From: Raphanus sativus
Lineage: Eukaryota; Streptophyta; Magnoliopsida; Brassicales; Brassicaceae
Direction: 5' to 3'
Length of the DNA: 64,000 nucleotides
Assembly: GCF_000801105.2 (NCBI RefSeq)
Contig: NC_079519.1
Span: forward strand, 4,276,668 to 4,340,667
Below, in pieces: positions 36,662-49,871 of this stretch; within the stretch, counting starts at the first letter, position 1; the number at the start of each line of letters is the position of its first letter. The notes under the pieces were generated by a model. It was not told where the DNA came from and ran no database searches. It was given only the letters and a program-made list of their open reading frames with translations. Position numbers and translations under genes: made by a program.

Positions 36662-38372
36662 CTGTTTATATGAAGATCATGTTCTTCGATTGATTATGTA
36701 TATTATTCTAATTAATTTTTTACGATTTAATCTTTCATTCATAATAATATATTTGGGTAACATCAGATTCAAGTGAATTGTCACAAAATAAGCTCCACAA
36801 TTTATTTTAAATATCTATGTTGTCAAAATTTGAACTTCTTGCCTATGTATTGTAATATACTTGAATAAATGATGTAACCACCAACATGTATAAAGAACGG
36901 TATTTTTTTTGTTTACTCAAAAAATAACCTTATATGTATAATTTTAACGTCTCTCTATATATATATGTGTGTGGTAAATCATATCCTATATATTATATAA
37001 ATTGTCAATAACATAAAGGTATAGGGGGCTGTTTCTAGATACAGGTCGTTTTCAGAGTTTAGTTAGGATGGAATCTAAGACAAGATCCTATAAGCTAACT
37101 CTTCCAGGCAAAGCAAATATAGTTCTTTCTTTTTCAGGAAACTTTCTTCTTTGATTACTCCATTTATCCAACATATCACCGAAAAATATCTTATATTGCA
37201 TTTCAGTCAATCCCTGAAAAGATATTTTAGGCATTGCTCCATCTAAAATATTAATACTGAAGTACAAATAATTATGTCCCCTTAGTTTTGCACAAATATT
37301 ACCACTGCATGCCACTGCCATCACAATTAAAAAAATATGGCCTATTATCATTGTCTTTGGGCTTTCTTTTTAACATGCACATGGTCCATCCTAAAGCAGT
37401 CTTAAATTTTCGAATTTTTTTAATTAATGTACATTAATAACATTTAAAGCTATTTATAATTGATACTCACTCTAATATTTTTCTAATACTACGCGATCTT
37501 TCAATTATATTCACTTAGAGATTTTCCTAATCCTACGGAAAAAGAATATAAACTATTTATTGTTAAACAGCTCGATGCAAATAACTAACCATACGAAAAT
37601 TTTTCAATGTAATCTTGACCACCAAGTTCTTTTCTCTACGAAAATCTTTTTAAATATCTTGACCACCAAGTTCTCCTTTTCTCTACGAATATTCTTTTTC
37701 CCTAATAAATACTAAATAATAAATGTACATTTAATTACTTTTAAGATATTTTGCCTTTGATTATTTTTTTAAATTATAACTACCAAAAATAAAATATCGA
37801 ACTTAATGACATTTAACCTAACCTGCGGCATCTTTCACCACCAGTATATATATCTCATCATCTATTCTCCAAACCATATCCCAAAAAATATTATTTCCAT
37901 ATATTAGTAAATTGGGTCTATTTGCTATTTTGGCCTATCATAATATAATTTTCAAAACAAAATAATTTGGGTACATTTCCTTTACTTTTTAGATTTAAAA
38001 AATCCTGTAATTAAAAGTTTAGAATATTTAAACTTACATTCACAAGTTATACTAAATTATAATTAAAAAAAGTACACACAATAATATTTTCAAAATTATT
38101 TAATTTTGGTAAAATATCCTTTATTTTTAAAAAAATTAGAAATCATGTAATTCAAAGTTTAGAATATATAATCTTACATACACAAGTTATAATAAATTTG
38201 AATTTTAAAAAAACACACAATAATATTTTCATTCTAAAAAAATGGATATTTATATAAAATCATACTTTTTAATCAAATATTCAACAAACCGAACAAAAAA
38301 CACAAATATAAGTTCAACAAATATGAAAGCCTCTAAATTTTTATTTACCATTTCATCTTTCCAAACATACAT
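36154..38372. other. Intergenic; partly non-autonomous Helitron
   Basis: There is no convincing gene. It holds a (CA)n(TA)n microsatellite and a local direct repeat (CTTGACCACCAAGTTCT at 37615 and 37661). The right part belongs to a Helitron that ends at 38401. Repeated motifs such as AAAGTTTAGAATAT and CACAAGTTATA near 38020-38190 probably lie inside it. I could not find its TC start. Confidence 0.5.
36630..36661. repeat. (CA)n(TA)n microsatellite
   Basis: About eight CA units are followed directly by about ten TA units. It is a compound dinucleotide repeat with no other feature. Confidence 0.95.
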
Positions 38373-38401
38373 CCGCGCGGGTGCGCGGGTCCAAAATCTA
38401 G
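38373..38401 (+). mobile_element. 3' end of a second, non-autonomous Helitron
   Basis: CCGCGC and GCGCGG pair around a GGGT loop, followed by GTCCAAAAT and CTAG, then host T. The architecture is the same as at 20843-20875 but the sequence differs, so it is another family or subfamily. There is no RepHel gene in the 2 kb before it, so the element must be non-autonomous. The 5' end is undetermined. Confidence 0.75.
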
Positions 38402-41400
38402 TAGTTGTTCGTGCATAATACAAATTCTCAAATATTTCTCGATATTTACTCTTTGCTTTATAGTTGATGTCAGGTGTTTGTTTACAATATTTATTTTTAT
38501 ATCGCAATTATTTGTAGAGTTAAATTAGTGATGTTCAAAAATTAGAGTTGATATGGTATTAGTTGATTTTATCAGATATAATATTATGTGACTAATCTTC
38601 AAAGTGACCAATGGAAAGAAGGTGTGCGGCCATAATTTTATAGTCCAGTATATTATCTGTTGGAAGTTTGATGAGCAGTCCAATTGAAATGGACTACAAT
38701 ATATAAATAGATAAAAGGTAAGTGAAAGGTCGGTAGATCACATCAGATTGCAATGATTTTATCAGATTAAGTTCATGATTTATATTTTTGATTGAGTTAT
38801 GGACCCATTTAGACGAGAATTTCTCCTTCAAACTTCCAAAATTAACCACTTAGATAGCTTTTTTATTTTGGAACGCCCAATTAGATAGCTATTTAAACTA
38901 ATTCTAATGACGACAACAGACAATATGGATTAATTTGTTTGTAAACTAAATCGACCTGGTTTGTTTCAAAATTTACGTTCCAGCATTAGAGACAAGACAA
39001 TTTTAATTTTTTTTTTAAAACACACATTTTAATTTTGTTATTAGCACAATGCATACCAAAATATAAAACTGATGAACTAAATACTACATATCTTGTCCAA
39101 AAACATATTAGCCTGCATGGTTCGTACGCGTTTAGCAATTAGTTCAAACTCAACACAAAGATAACGAATACTAATTGTGATATGTAAGGTCATAGATCAT
39201 ATTCGAAGCTTTTGTTTTTAAATAATATAAATTTTATTTTTCTAAAAAAAACTTCTCTTTATAATAGATACGGTCATTAAGCTGGTTACATGAAAATCTA
39301 TTTTTGACTGAAAGAACAACAACAGAGAATCCCTTTACCCTCTTGAAAAAAAACGAGCTTCCATGGCTTTTTCAAAACGTGGCCTTCCTTTGATCAAATA
39401 AATTCTGTTTTGTACCAGTTTTTCCATTAACCTTATAAGATATGATGAACTCTGATGGGCTTCACCATGTTTCCTCCCATTTTTCTCTGTGAAATTAATT
39501 ATTAGTTGAATTTTAATTATCATATTATATCCGAGTATTCTTCGTATTTTTACACATAGATACTGAAATGATTTTTATGCTTTCTATACAAATTACAATA
39601 TATATGTTTCTTATAATTATGTACTCGACATTATTTAATAGTCTGTTATTTTTTTAGAACAGGTACTATAGTGTGTATTAGATTATTCTATGTGACGACT
39701 TAAATAATATTTAGCATGTTGGAACTTATGGTGTGTATCAAAATCAGTTTAATAACTATACCGTTGGTCACAAAAATTCAGACATTCTTAAAATTCACTT
39801 AATCAAATTGAGATATTATTGCTATTGTTTGACTCTATGGGATGAATTTTTCTTAGGATCAAGAATTGCCTCAAAGTAACAGAAGTAACAGATCAAAAAG
39901 GCTAGACCTTGGAGTCTTTGGACCAATGTATCAAATTTTCAAGATATTGGCGTGATATTGATAACCTTTTAATTCGTGGACGGTAAAGTGGAAGCCTCCA
40001 AAAAAATCGTGCGTCTAATGTATCAATTACTTTTGTTAGCATGCTTTGATAGCATTTTTACTTAATATAAATCAATACATATTGTAAGTTATGAAACCGG
40101 CCAGCCAATAGGGAGGATGGAATCCTAATCAGCAATTTACAGTGGCGTCACTAACTTCTACAGTTCATTTTTAGTGGATAAAAACTTGAGATACGAATTC
40201 AATTGAGAACAGCAGCACGTTGACCTCTGCCGGGTAAAAACAACAAACACTAATTGGTAATGCATCGTTAATTATTCGATTTAGTAGGCTACTTGCCTAC
40301 TAACCCCAATAATTACCGTTAACCTTAATTATAATCAGTGTTAGAGAGTGTCAAGTACACACGCGCTATAAATCCGATCATATATACATAGTTAGTTAGG
40401 GAAAATATAGCTTATGTAAATATGAAACACATTTGCAAAAAAGAAGAAGTATATCTGTTCTAAAAATGGAACGCATTTCAGATACTGATATCTTATGTTA
40501 TGTTTTTTTTGTGCACATTCTTATGTTATGTATTAGTTCATAAACACTGTGAACCCATCATAAAATCAATGTACAGTATACTTAATACTACTTAATAGAT
40601 AGCAAATCAAATTAGAGGCCGGCTTAATATTGTCATACACAAGAGCCCGTAACAAGTACAAAAGGGGGTTTATTATATAAATTTTTATCTTGAGAGTTGG
40701 AGACATTATGATTAGAGAAGGAAATATAGGGATCGAGGCACATATATAATGTATATTCTGACAACAATGTAAATGGTGTGAAGGGGTTTGTGGGTAAATC
40801 CTTGGGATTTGTACAAAAGGGCTCTCTCTCACGCAGTAGACACTAGACAAGTAGGCATGCATGTGAAACTGAAACCAAAATCAAGTGCTCTTTCTTCTCA
40901 TTTCTTAAATCCAGCTTTTATTCAACTAGCCTTTCCCATCTTTAAATTTCCCTTTCCCGTTTTAGTACTCATTTCTTATTATTTACCGAATAAACTCCTT
41001 TTTCTTTTTGTATGTATCCATTTCTCCTTGATTTCCGTGCTCCTAGTCACACTGTACGCTTCACGAACTCAAAAAGATTCTTCAGTTTTTGGACTTTTCG
41101 TTCGGGACTAGACTAGAGACTCAACGAGTTACTGAGATGACGTCACAAGCCGAAAGGGTGAGGTAAATACAGTAAAACGACAGCCAACGGCTTTGGTGGG
41201 ACCGGGATAAGAGGAAATCAGATGAGGAACAAATGATTAGTTATGTAATAGAAACAGTTCTTCTCCCCACGTGTCCAGCATCTAGAGCGACACTTGTTAA
41301 GGACGGCGCCACCAACCAGACAATGGGAGCTGGATTGCTGAAGAAAGACTTAAGAACATTTTCATCTGTTTTACTCTTTTCTTTTATTTCTTGTTGTTTT

Positions 41401-42625
41401 TAATATATAATGTACAAACGGACACGATTCGTCATGTTTAATGGCCAACGTTCATTCCTTTAGGGCTACTACAAATCTGAAAAATATTTTAATAGTTTTG
41501 TGAAAATAAATTTTGGATTGTATGGTTTCCATTGGATCTGAGACTTGAAATTATCAATTATGTATTTCTATATTACATCATAAAATTTGATGCGGCAGTA
41601 TATTGAGTGAGATTTACGTAGTAATCCATAAATGTACATTTCTTTTTAAAAAATAAATCCATAAAATATACACTCGTGTAAATTCTTTCGACGTTTGAGA
41701 GTTTACATACTCAAATACAGTTATTTTGTCCCCATGTTTTCTTTTGCCTCACGTGCTTATTTTATGAATGGGTTAACGAGGACACATATTAACACCAGGT
41801 TAAGCAAACATATATCTAAAATTTCTCGTTATATTGTTTTTTCTCGTTATATTGTTACTATTACATTTTTGGTTATATATACATTATGCATATACGATGA
41901 CAAAAATACATGCATAGAGAGTAATTTGTAATATTTATACTAGGCTAAACTACTAGAATCGTTTGTAATATTTATTTCAATCAAATTAAAATTTGCAATC
42001 TATAAAACTTTTTGGTGATGTTCAGACCATTTTATTATTTAACCTAACGCATATGTAAATCGCTAGTCGTATATATAACATTGATATATAATAGATAAAA
42101 ATGGTGAAGATGGTTTCGGAACTAGAAAAATGACATGTTTTTACAACATATATAGAGGATATTAAAACTTTGAGAAAAAGTTTTCACAGTTCGGAGATCA
42201 TTCATGTTCCACGCACGTAGAATTTGAAAGTGGATAAGTTAGCACGATGTGCCAGAAAACAACCGTCTTTTGTCGTGCACATGGATGCGGAGCTACCAGC
42301 ATAGTTTACATATTAGTTTAAGCTTGTATTAGTCGATGACAAAAAAAGATAAAAATGAAGAGGGATTTTAATCTTGTGAGATGTAATAAATAACTAATAA
42401 ATAATAGACAACTAACAAAAGTTGGGTTGTGCAGTAACTGCCGGTAAAGTGGAGAAGCTTGGAAAAACTTTAAACAAAAATTTGCGGTTAGAAAGAGAGA
42501 TGGAGCCGTCCAAAAACAAGGCGTAGATGTCTATCCCACGCGCTATCAAACCCTCTTGCTCCATCTCCATCTTCTTCCTCTCCCTCCTTATATCATCATT
42601 TTGCACCCACATGACACACACTTCC
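38402..42625. other. Intergenic region upstream of VND7
   Basis: No coding sequence is supported. Open frames here lack coding character. The only stretch that stands out is 41100-41330, which is richer in GC and in transcription-factor core motifs than the rest. Confidence 0.5.
41138..41273. promoter_or_regulatory. Candidate distal regulatory block with bZIP/G-box motifs
   Basis: A perfect palindrome TGACGTCA (41138-41145) and a CACGTG box (41268-41273, within CCACGTGTCC) lie 130 bp apart in an island of balanced composition. Both are classical plant bZIP/bHLH target cores. It may be a distal control region for VND7, about 2.8-3 kb before its ATG, or the promoter of an unseen non-coding transcript. 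This is inference from motifs only. Confidence 0.3.
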
Positions 42626-42640
42626 ATTTATATAAATAAG
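42626..42640 (+). promoter_or_regulatory. Probable TATA box of VND7
   Basis: CATTTATATAAATAAG is a strong plant TATA box. It stands just before a CT-rich, leader-like exon that ends in a GTAAGT donor. A weaker alternative, TTTATATACAAATAT near 43970, would give an unspliced 100-bp leader instead. Confidence 0.45.
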
Positions 42641-42659
42641 CATATTCACATCATAAACC

Positions 42660-42889
42660 TATATATATACACTCTAAGATTTCTAGATGGTCCATATACA
42701 TGTGATCTAATTAATCAAAAGCCAATCTCTTGCCTTGTTATACAAACAGTCATCATTCAATCCGCAACAGAGATTTCAAACCCTACTCTCCTTCTTCCTT
42801 TTGCTACCCTATTACAGATCGTTCTTGTTGAAATTGCTCAAAACATATCAGTATTTCCCGCAAGCCCTTCGTCCAATCTATATTAACTT
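42660..42889 (+). other. Candidate 5'-UTR exon of VND7
   Basis: The stretch is relatively rich in C and T and ends CTT|GTAAGTTTC, a near-perfect donor. A matching acceptor, TTTTACAG, lies at 44069-44076, eleven bases before the VND7 ATG. If used, the leader intron would be about 1.19 kb. cDNA would settle it. Confidence 0.4.
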
Positions 42890-44087
42890 GTAAGTTTCAA
42901 CTCATTATTCCTTTTAGTTTTTTTTGTTCACACACAAAAAATACAAATCGGTACATATGGATACATGCATGAACCATTATACATCGTTTCTGTTTGGATT
43001 TTTCCATCAAATATGCATTATTACATACATATATATACTATGGGATCGTTTTGTATATGGGTAGGAAGGTTCATATCTTGAATAGTATACAAATGTGTAT
43101 ATATGTGTAGACATTGACCACCAAATTTAGAGTAAACGGGAAATTAAAAGTAATGGTGGGGATTTCGAAATCTATGTTTTTCAACGACATTATTGTTTCT
43201 TAGAAATTAATTGCTGTTACACCATTAATAATAATAATATATAGATACTATAGCGATATAAACACATACAAGAGTGTGTAATACACTCAAAGGAACATCA
43301 ACCTCGGTGACTTCCACCCGTCAAGCTTTTCGGCTATATATCCATCTTATATGATTATCTTCCATATACAATATATAGTTCTTGTATATCAGGTCTTATA
43401 ATACCAACCAGCTATGTTATATTATATAGAGCTCTTTATAATTTATATAATACATATAGCATAAACGTTGAAACTTATCGTTTAAGAGCATCGTTCGGTA
43501 TGTACAAGGCGAAATAAACGGTTAAACCTAATGTTTTCTAAGAAAAAATCCAAAAAACCTTCACTATCAAACTTTTGTTATTATTGCAAAATAGTAAGCG
43601 CTCCTCCATTGTTGGTGGTCCCGTGAAAATACATCATAACCATCATCAGAAACATATAATAGCTATACCCTTAAGCTTAAAGATCTAAAATTTTAGATAT
43701 TATCTATTTACATGTGAATACATATAGTATGTGTGTGTATATTTATAGATATTTTAATATATTATCATGTGTCCGTGTGTAACATCACTATCATTAGCCA
43801 ACACAGCTTTTGGAATTCCATTGGACCCAAGAGTCATTCCATCCATTTCTTATAATTAAATATAAGAAGCTTGTAATAGGCTTTGGTTTTGGTCCCCAAA
43901 ACAAAACTTTAAGGTTGTGCCTTGTTTGTCTAAGGTTTTCGCAATAGCTTCCAAAAAGACACGCTTAGGTTTATATACAAATATATTTTCATTCGTATCA
44001 TTCTCTTTTCTCTCATTTCTCCATCTCGTTTCTTACTCATTTCTCTAACAGTTTCCCGATTTATATACTTTTACAGGATAATTTTAG

Positions 44088-45629
44088 ATGGATAACATAA
44101 TGCATATGCCACCAGGATTCCGATTTCATCCGACAGAGGAAGAACTCGTCGGTTATTACCTAGATAGGAAGATCAATTCAATGAAGAGTGCTTTAGATGT
44201 CATTGTGGAGATTGATCTCTACAAAATGGAGCCGTGGGATATTCAGGGTAAGTAACGTGGATTTTGTATAATGATTATCAGTTATTAATCTTAGCTTTTG
44301 CATAGAATGGCAGTACATTGTTTACTTCATATGGTCTTTACAAAACCAATAGTATGCGATGGAATTGGCATGCGAAATGAATGAGAAAGCCTACTTTCTT
44401 TGACTAGTAAGATTTTATAAACGTCAGTGTGAAAAGAATATTACAAAGAAAATTAAGGGATGTGGTACAATCATAACTCATAATATCTCATTTGAAATTA
44501 AACTTGTTGATTCTTTTGTTGAAAGTGGGAAAGTAGAATCATATCGTTTATCAGCCCAAATACAATTCACCACATCATTTTGCAATCTTCATTTTAATAT
44601 CCATATGCTAATATTTTGTTGTGTACATTTTTATGACATTAACATTTGGTGTTGCATTGCAGCGAGATGCACACTAGGGTATGAAGAGCAAAATGAGTGG
44701 TATTTCTTTAGCCACAAGGACAGGAAGTACCCGACCGGGACTAGGACCAATAGAGCCACGGCCGCTGGGTTCTGGAAGGCCACCGGAAGAGACAAGGCGG
44801 TGCTTTCAAAGAACAGTGTCATAGGAATGCGGAAGACACTTGTCTATTACAAAGGTCGAGCTCCTAATGGAAGAAAATCCGATTGGATCATGCACGAATA
44901 CCGTCTCCAAAACTCTGAGCTTGCCCCGGTTCAGGTACACATTTTAAGACTAATTTATATAGCCACTATTGTCAAACCAATATCTAATCAACTTAACTAT
45001 CTACCATATGTTACACAATCGAGCTAATAATGTGAAGGCCTAAATGGACTCTTTGTCAATAACCATTCACTTGTGAACTATAGGAGGAAGGCTGGGTCGT
45101 TTGTCGAGCATTTAGGAAGCCGATTCCAAACCAGAGGCCATTAGGGTACGAGCCATGGCAGAGCCAGCTCTACCACGTTGATAGTAGTAACAACTACTCA
45201 TCTTCAGCGACAATGAACACGAGTCATCATATCGGTGCCTCTTCATCGAGCCATAACCTTAACCAAATGAAAATGAGCAATAATCACTACAATGCCAATA
45301 ACGTATCCTCATCGATGCATCAATATGGTAACATCGAGCTCCCTCAGCTGGACAGCCCCAGCTTGTCGCCGAGTCTAGGGACGAATAAAGATCAGAATGA
45401 GGGATTCGAGCAAGAAGAAGAGAAGAACTTCAACTGTGTGGACTGGAGAACACTAGATAGCTTGCTTGAGACACAAGTCACACATCCACAAAACCCTAAT
45501 GCCCTAATGTCTTCGTTCGAGACGCAGTCGTATAATCCGGCGCAGAGCTTCCCTTCCATGCTTCAAAACTATAATCATGAGGTTGAAACAAATATACATG
45601 ATTCTCTTGGATGTTTCCCTGACTCGTAA
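44088..45629 (+). CDS. VND7: VND7-type NAC transcription factor (325 aa)
   Basis: Three exons (44088-44247, 44663-44934, 45084-45629) give 978 bp with the standard NAC intron positions. The NAC domain fills residues 8-160: [18 protein letters not shown] (subdomain A), [12 protein letters not shown] (B), [20 protein letters not shown] (C), [12 protein letters not shown] and [16 protein letters not shown] (D), and WIMHEYRL then GWVVCRAF (E). The rest is the variable activation region with an acidic patch and [11 protein letters not shown], ending GCFPDS. Length and tail match Arabidopsis VND7 (ANAC030, At1g71930) as I remember it, and the next genes support orthology. VND7 is a nuclear activator that starts vessel element differentiation: secondary wall formation and programmed cell death. 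The gene looks intact. An initial MDNIMHMPP is slightly shorter than in Arabidopsis. Confidence 0.93.
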
Positions 45630-46691
45630 TTAAAAGAAAATTATATACTATACTATATTGATTTGTTTTTATGATTTAATTGTTTCATCTGAAGAATAAC
45701 TTCTATAACTGTCTATTTGTAAAACAAGTTTGGGTTTTATTACGTAGAGATTTCACAAAGGTGGAATTTTTTTATCTATCCCTTGGTTTTTCTTGTCCAT
45801 ATTTATATTGTTACTTGAATATATAAGTCGTCCGTTGATTCTAATAAAATGCGATCATAATTATACGAAAATGCACGCCAAATCTGTCTATGGTGGCCTA
45901 GCAGCCAGGAGAACGTGTAAAATGTGCTCATAATTCAAACCTCAATCAGTGGCAACTAAATATAAATCATAGCAATGTACGATTTGAATTCAAATTATAT
46001 GCTCTGGTATTGTAGAAGTGTTCTAAGTGCTTTACACAGTCTTTAACACATTAAATTTATCAACCATATTTTACAAAGAAAATTTAAGTTTACAGTCTAA
46101 AAACTAGAAGAATCAAAATTCTACTTAATTTGATATTTCTATTTTGAAATAATTCGATGGTGATAAAAATATGAATTTATATATTTTTGAAAAACAAAAA
46201 CATAGAATCTAAAACAAAAACTCTTAAACTAAAAGTCTATACCATTTTTTTTAACAGCAAGTCTATACCATTCAAGCTTGTTATTTAGTAATTGTAAATA
46301 ACATGTAAAACAAACAGAACACAACTAACCCAAAAAAATTAACAATAAGAAAAATAAAAATAATAATGAAACTATTATTAGACCAAGAAACAATACAACC
46401 AAATAAAATAAATGGCGGACAATCGATTCAACGATTGTCAAACGTACCCTCTCGTCGACTCAGAGGTTTCAGATTTGAAATATATTAGAACCCTCTCACC
46501 AATCCAGAAGGTCTTAAACAGCCCCAATCATCGTCGAGTCTCCGACACCGACAATGAAAATGGAAAAAAGCTAAGAGACACGTCTTCCTCTCTCCACCTT
46601 CCTCTCAAGATCGAAACTTTTTACAATCACTGTCGATGAATTAAACAATCCCAACCCCACAACCAAACCCCAATCCTCAAAGTGGTGGGTG
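45630..46691. other. Intergenic between VND7 and the VTT-domain gene
   Basis: No separate gene is supported. A 75-codon frame at 46412-46639 directly precedes the next gene. It probably lies in that gene's leader, as an upstream reading frame, or in its promoter. The AATAAAATG near 45843 may serve VND7 polyadenylation. Confidence 0.5.
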
Positions 46692-47925
46692 ATGTCTCTC
46701 ACACGGAATCTAATCAGAGACGAAGAGCTCGGAGCCATGTCAGACGACGACGATTCACCCTCCGGAAAGCGATCTAAACTCGATCGGTTCCCTCTTAGCC
46801 GATGGGAACTCGCGGTCTCCCTCGGCGTCTTCCTCGTCTTCTCCTCTGGTCTCTTCTGCATCTACATGACAATGCCCGCTGCCCAATTCGGCAAGCTCAA
46901 GCTCCCCAGAAGCATCTCTGACCTCCGCTTGCTCAAGTAACAACCTTTCCTCTTCTCCTTACCCATAAAGATTCAAACTTTGATCAATCTTGAAGAAGGG
47001 TATTGATAAAGTTACAATCTTGTTAAAAAAAATGTTATAAAGATTCAAACTTTTTTATAGGATGATCGATGTTTTGATCAATGTTGAGGTTCTTGATAGT
47101 GTAAATGTAGAAACTTTGATATGGGTATTGATAAAGTTGTAATCTTTTGTGTTTTTTTGGTTTCAGAGACAATCTTGCAGACTATGCGAATGAGTACCCG
47201 GCGCAGTTCGTTTTAGGGTACTGTGCGACCTACATTTTCATGCAGACGTTTATGATCCCAGGGACTATCTTTATGTCGCTTTTGGCGGGAGCTCTCTTTG
47301 GGGTTATCAAAGGTGTTGTCTTGGTTGTTTTCAACGCAACCGCTGGAGCTACTTGCTGTTTCTTTTTGTCTAAGTTGATCGGTCGGCCTTTGATCACTTG
47401 GCTGTGGCCTGACAAGTTGAGATTCTTTCAGGCTGAGGTTAGAGCTTCTCTCTTTTGCTCTATGAAAATATTCTTCATTTGGTGGGTTGTAATGATTACT
47501 TGTGTGGGTTTTTTTTTATTTCAGATTGGTAAGCGTAGAGATAAGCTTTTGAATTATATGTTGTTTCTGAGGATAACACCAACACTGCCAAATCTGTTCA
47601 TCAATTTGGCTTCTCCCATTGTTGATGTACCTTTTCATATCTTCTTTTTGGCGACATTGGTCGGTCTCATTCCCGCTGCTTACATAACCGTCAGAGTAAG
47701 CTCCTCCATTATGCTCTTGTCTCTGAGAAGCATTGTCCAAGACACAACAAGATTCTAAGCAGAGCGTTAAGTTCTTGGTTCTTTGTATTGTAGGCTGGAC
47801 TTGCTATTGGAGATCTCAAATCGGTGAAGGACCTGTATGATTTCAAGACATTGTCAGTGCTTTTCCTCATTGGGTTTATCTCCATACTCCCAACAATACT
47901 GAAAAGAAAGAAGATATATGAATAG
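46692..47925 (+). CDS. TVP38/VTT-domain (SNARE-associated Golgi) membrane protein (272 aa)
   Basis: Four exons (46692-46936, 47167-47437, 47525-47695, 47794-47925) join in frame with total 819 bp. The N-terminus is acidic and basic (SDDDDSPSGKRSK), then a membrane segment (ELAVSLGVFLVFSSGLF). The VTT/DedA domain follows, with FMIPGTIFMSLLAGALFG, a glycine-rich segment and the family motif FLRITPTLPN before two more hydrophobic stretches. It ends in a dilysine-like basic tail (KRKKIYE). The family includes yeast TVP38 and animal TMEM41B/VMP1, which act in endomembranes, probably in lipid scrambling; the plant member is uncharacterised to my knowledge. Arabidopsis At1g71940 is the expected orthologue by order and length. 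A second upstream ATG region at 46412 could form a uORF. Confidence 0.9.
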
Positions 47926-48379
47926 CCAAAGAGAAGTCCCTTTACAATACACAGGCTTGCTTAACCTTCGATGTCATAAAGCCTTACAGAGGACAAGGCT
48001 ACAATTTTAACTGATTTAGAGGACACAGCAGAAACAATAATGGCTGACTCGTTTATACTTTTTTTGTGTGTTTGTGTGTTTCCATTTGAGAGTAGAACTG
48101 AGGAAGATATCATAGAATCAATACATTTTTTTCGGAATCAAGTTATTATTTTCTTTATATATTTTCAGAATCAATGTATATGAAAAGTGTTTCAAACAAA
48201 AGAACTCGAATCCAAAGCAAAAGCATGACATCATTTAAATTAGACAACCAGTTCTCAAAGCCACAACATTACAACAACAACTCTCTCTGTAAAGCAAGAG
48301 AATTATTTCAGCAGAATTTGAATAAGACAGACATAAATTTAGGTCAACTTGAAACCACCACCAACAAGTTTGGGTAATG
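47926..48379. other. Intergenic between convergent genes
   Basis: This holds the 3' ends of the VTT gene (+) and the truncated inhibitor copy (-). At about 48270-48310 the - strand repeats, with a few changes, the CTCTTGCTTTACAGA block that follows the stop of the complete inhibitor gene. That shows the duplicated 3' flank. Confidence 0.6.
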
Positions 48380-48794
48380 TTAGGTCTGGCTCGACACAAC
48401 TTGAACCACACCTGGTTGTTCTGCAAAAAAAAACATTGGTCAAGTTAAAACACTTATCATGTTTTTTCCTAAGCCTACATACTCTGAAAAATATTGCTAC
48501 CATATGACTACATGATTCTACTTGTACTTGTTCGAGATCTCATGTGCCATATGTCATAGTTTAAGAAACTTACTGGAGATCTCGGCTACTTGCTCAGGGG
48601 TGAGCTTAGCTGAGAAACCAGAGGCAGCTTCCTTGTAGCTGTATATTAGGGCCTCCTCTGCAGCCTTGTCACTATTGAATAGCCAAAAATGAACAGAATA
48701 TAATCATCATTATCATATCTTATATTCATCACTTCAATCGACACCCCGGCTCTTGTCCATGGCCATAGGGGCGGTGCCGCGGTGGCCATGGGTC

Positions 48795-49871
48795 TAGGGA
48801 TGGCAATTGGTACAGCCCGCCCCGCCGCGGTCTTTCTCTCGGGCGGTTCTTTGCGGTTTGGTCCACCAGTACCCGCGGTACTCAATCCTTAAGCCCAAAC
48901 CCGCCCCGCGAATATTGCAGGCCTTTGCGGGCAGCCCGCGGGTCGTCAAAGGGTTGGCAATTGGTACCACCCGTCCCTCCGTGGCCCGCCCCACCAGTAG
49001 TCCAAGTCTCTCTCTCCGGTGGTTCTTTGCGGCAGTGCGGTCTGCTGATAGTAAATGAAAATCAAGATTAGTTCAACATAGTTAAGTATGAACTTTCACT
49101 AAAACAACTGTATATTTTGTTTTCTATTAACGTCCTCTCAATTCTCTAGGTCCACTTAACATGTACATCTTTGTCTTAATGTTTAAAAGTTTGATTTTGT
49201 TTGTAACGTATCAGTCGTCTATATGCGTGTTTGTATTTTCAAGATTGCTGACTGCATATTTTCAATATTGCCGACTATCGTACAAAGCAGTGAGAGCTGA
49301 TCCTGTACCATCCACAGTTTCAAAGCCACAGTTTCATTCTTCTCCACATTTTGCAGCTCCTCAAGCTTGTCCTATGCTCCTCCTCCTTATTCATCATCAT
49401 ACGGGCGTATCAATATCATTATGGGTACGAGCTCACAGTCACATCATTTTGTTTGTTATTAACTTCTGGGCTCGGACTTTTGTGTACAGATACAAATAAT
49501 ATTGTGTGAAGTTTCTGACTTTTCAAACTAATGTTTTTTGCAAGCTCCCTCCATGTTTATCTTATTACAAATAATGATTTCAAACAACCACACTTAATTT
49601 CATGGAACACTTAAACACAAGACAGCAAGTTCTCGTTCAATATATAAAAAAAATCTCGTTCAAGACGGCAAGTTCTCGTATAAGTATAGTGTAGCGGGCT
49701 TTATTGTTTACCCGCAGCCCGCATAATCCCGCCCCGCTAAAGCCCAGTACCGTCGCGGTCACGCCCGCAAGACCTGCAAAATAAACGGGCTCAGAAATAT
49801 GTGCCCAGACCTGCCCCGCATGGATCTATTACGAGCCTGCCCGCGGGTCGCGGTCCAAATTGCCATCCCTA
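48795..49871. mobile_element. Non-autonomous hAT element, 1077 bp, with 8-bp target duplication
   Basis: The ends are TAGGGATGGCAATT and, inverted, AATTGCCATCCCTA. They are flanked by the direct repeat CATGGGTC at 48787-48794 and 49872-49879. An 8-bp duplication and TAGGG-type ends fit the hAT superfamily. Subterminal regions are GC-rich with many CCCGC motifs, and the left end is partly repeated 156 bp further in (GGTTGGCAATTGGTAC near 48953). No transposase frame is present. The middle (about 49260-49450) has exon-like composition and may be a captured gene piece; I do not recognise it. Confidence 0.88.

Noticed and set aside
37088..37351. 87-codon - strand frame with a signal-peptide-like start
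   Set aside because: No known family, AT-driven composition and no supporting promoter. It lies in or next to a non-autonomous Helitron. A small secreted protein is possible but unsupported.
40788..41111. 107-codon + frame
   Set aside because: It has no ATG at its start, is hydrophobic by T-richness and matches no family.
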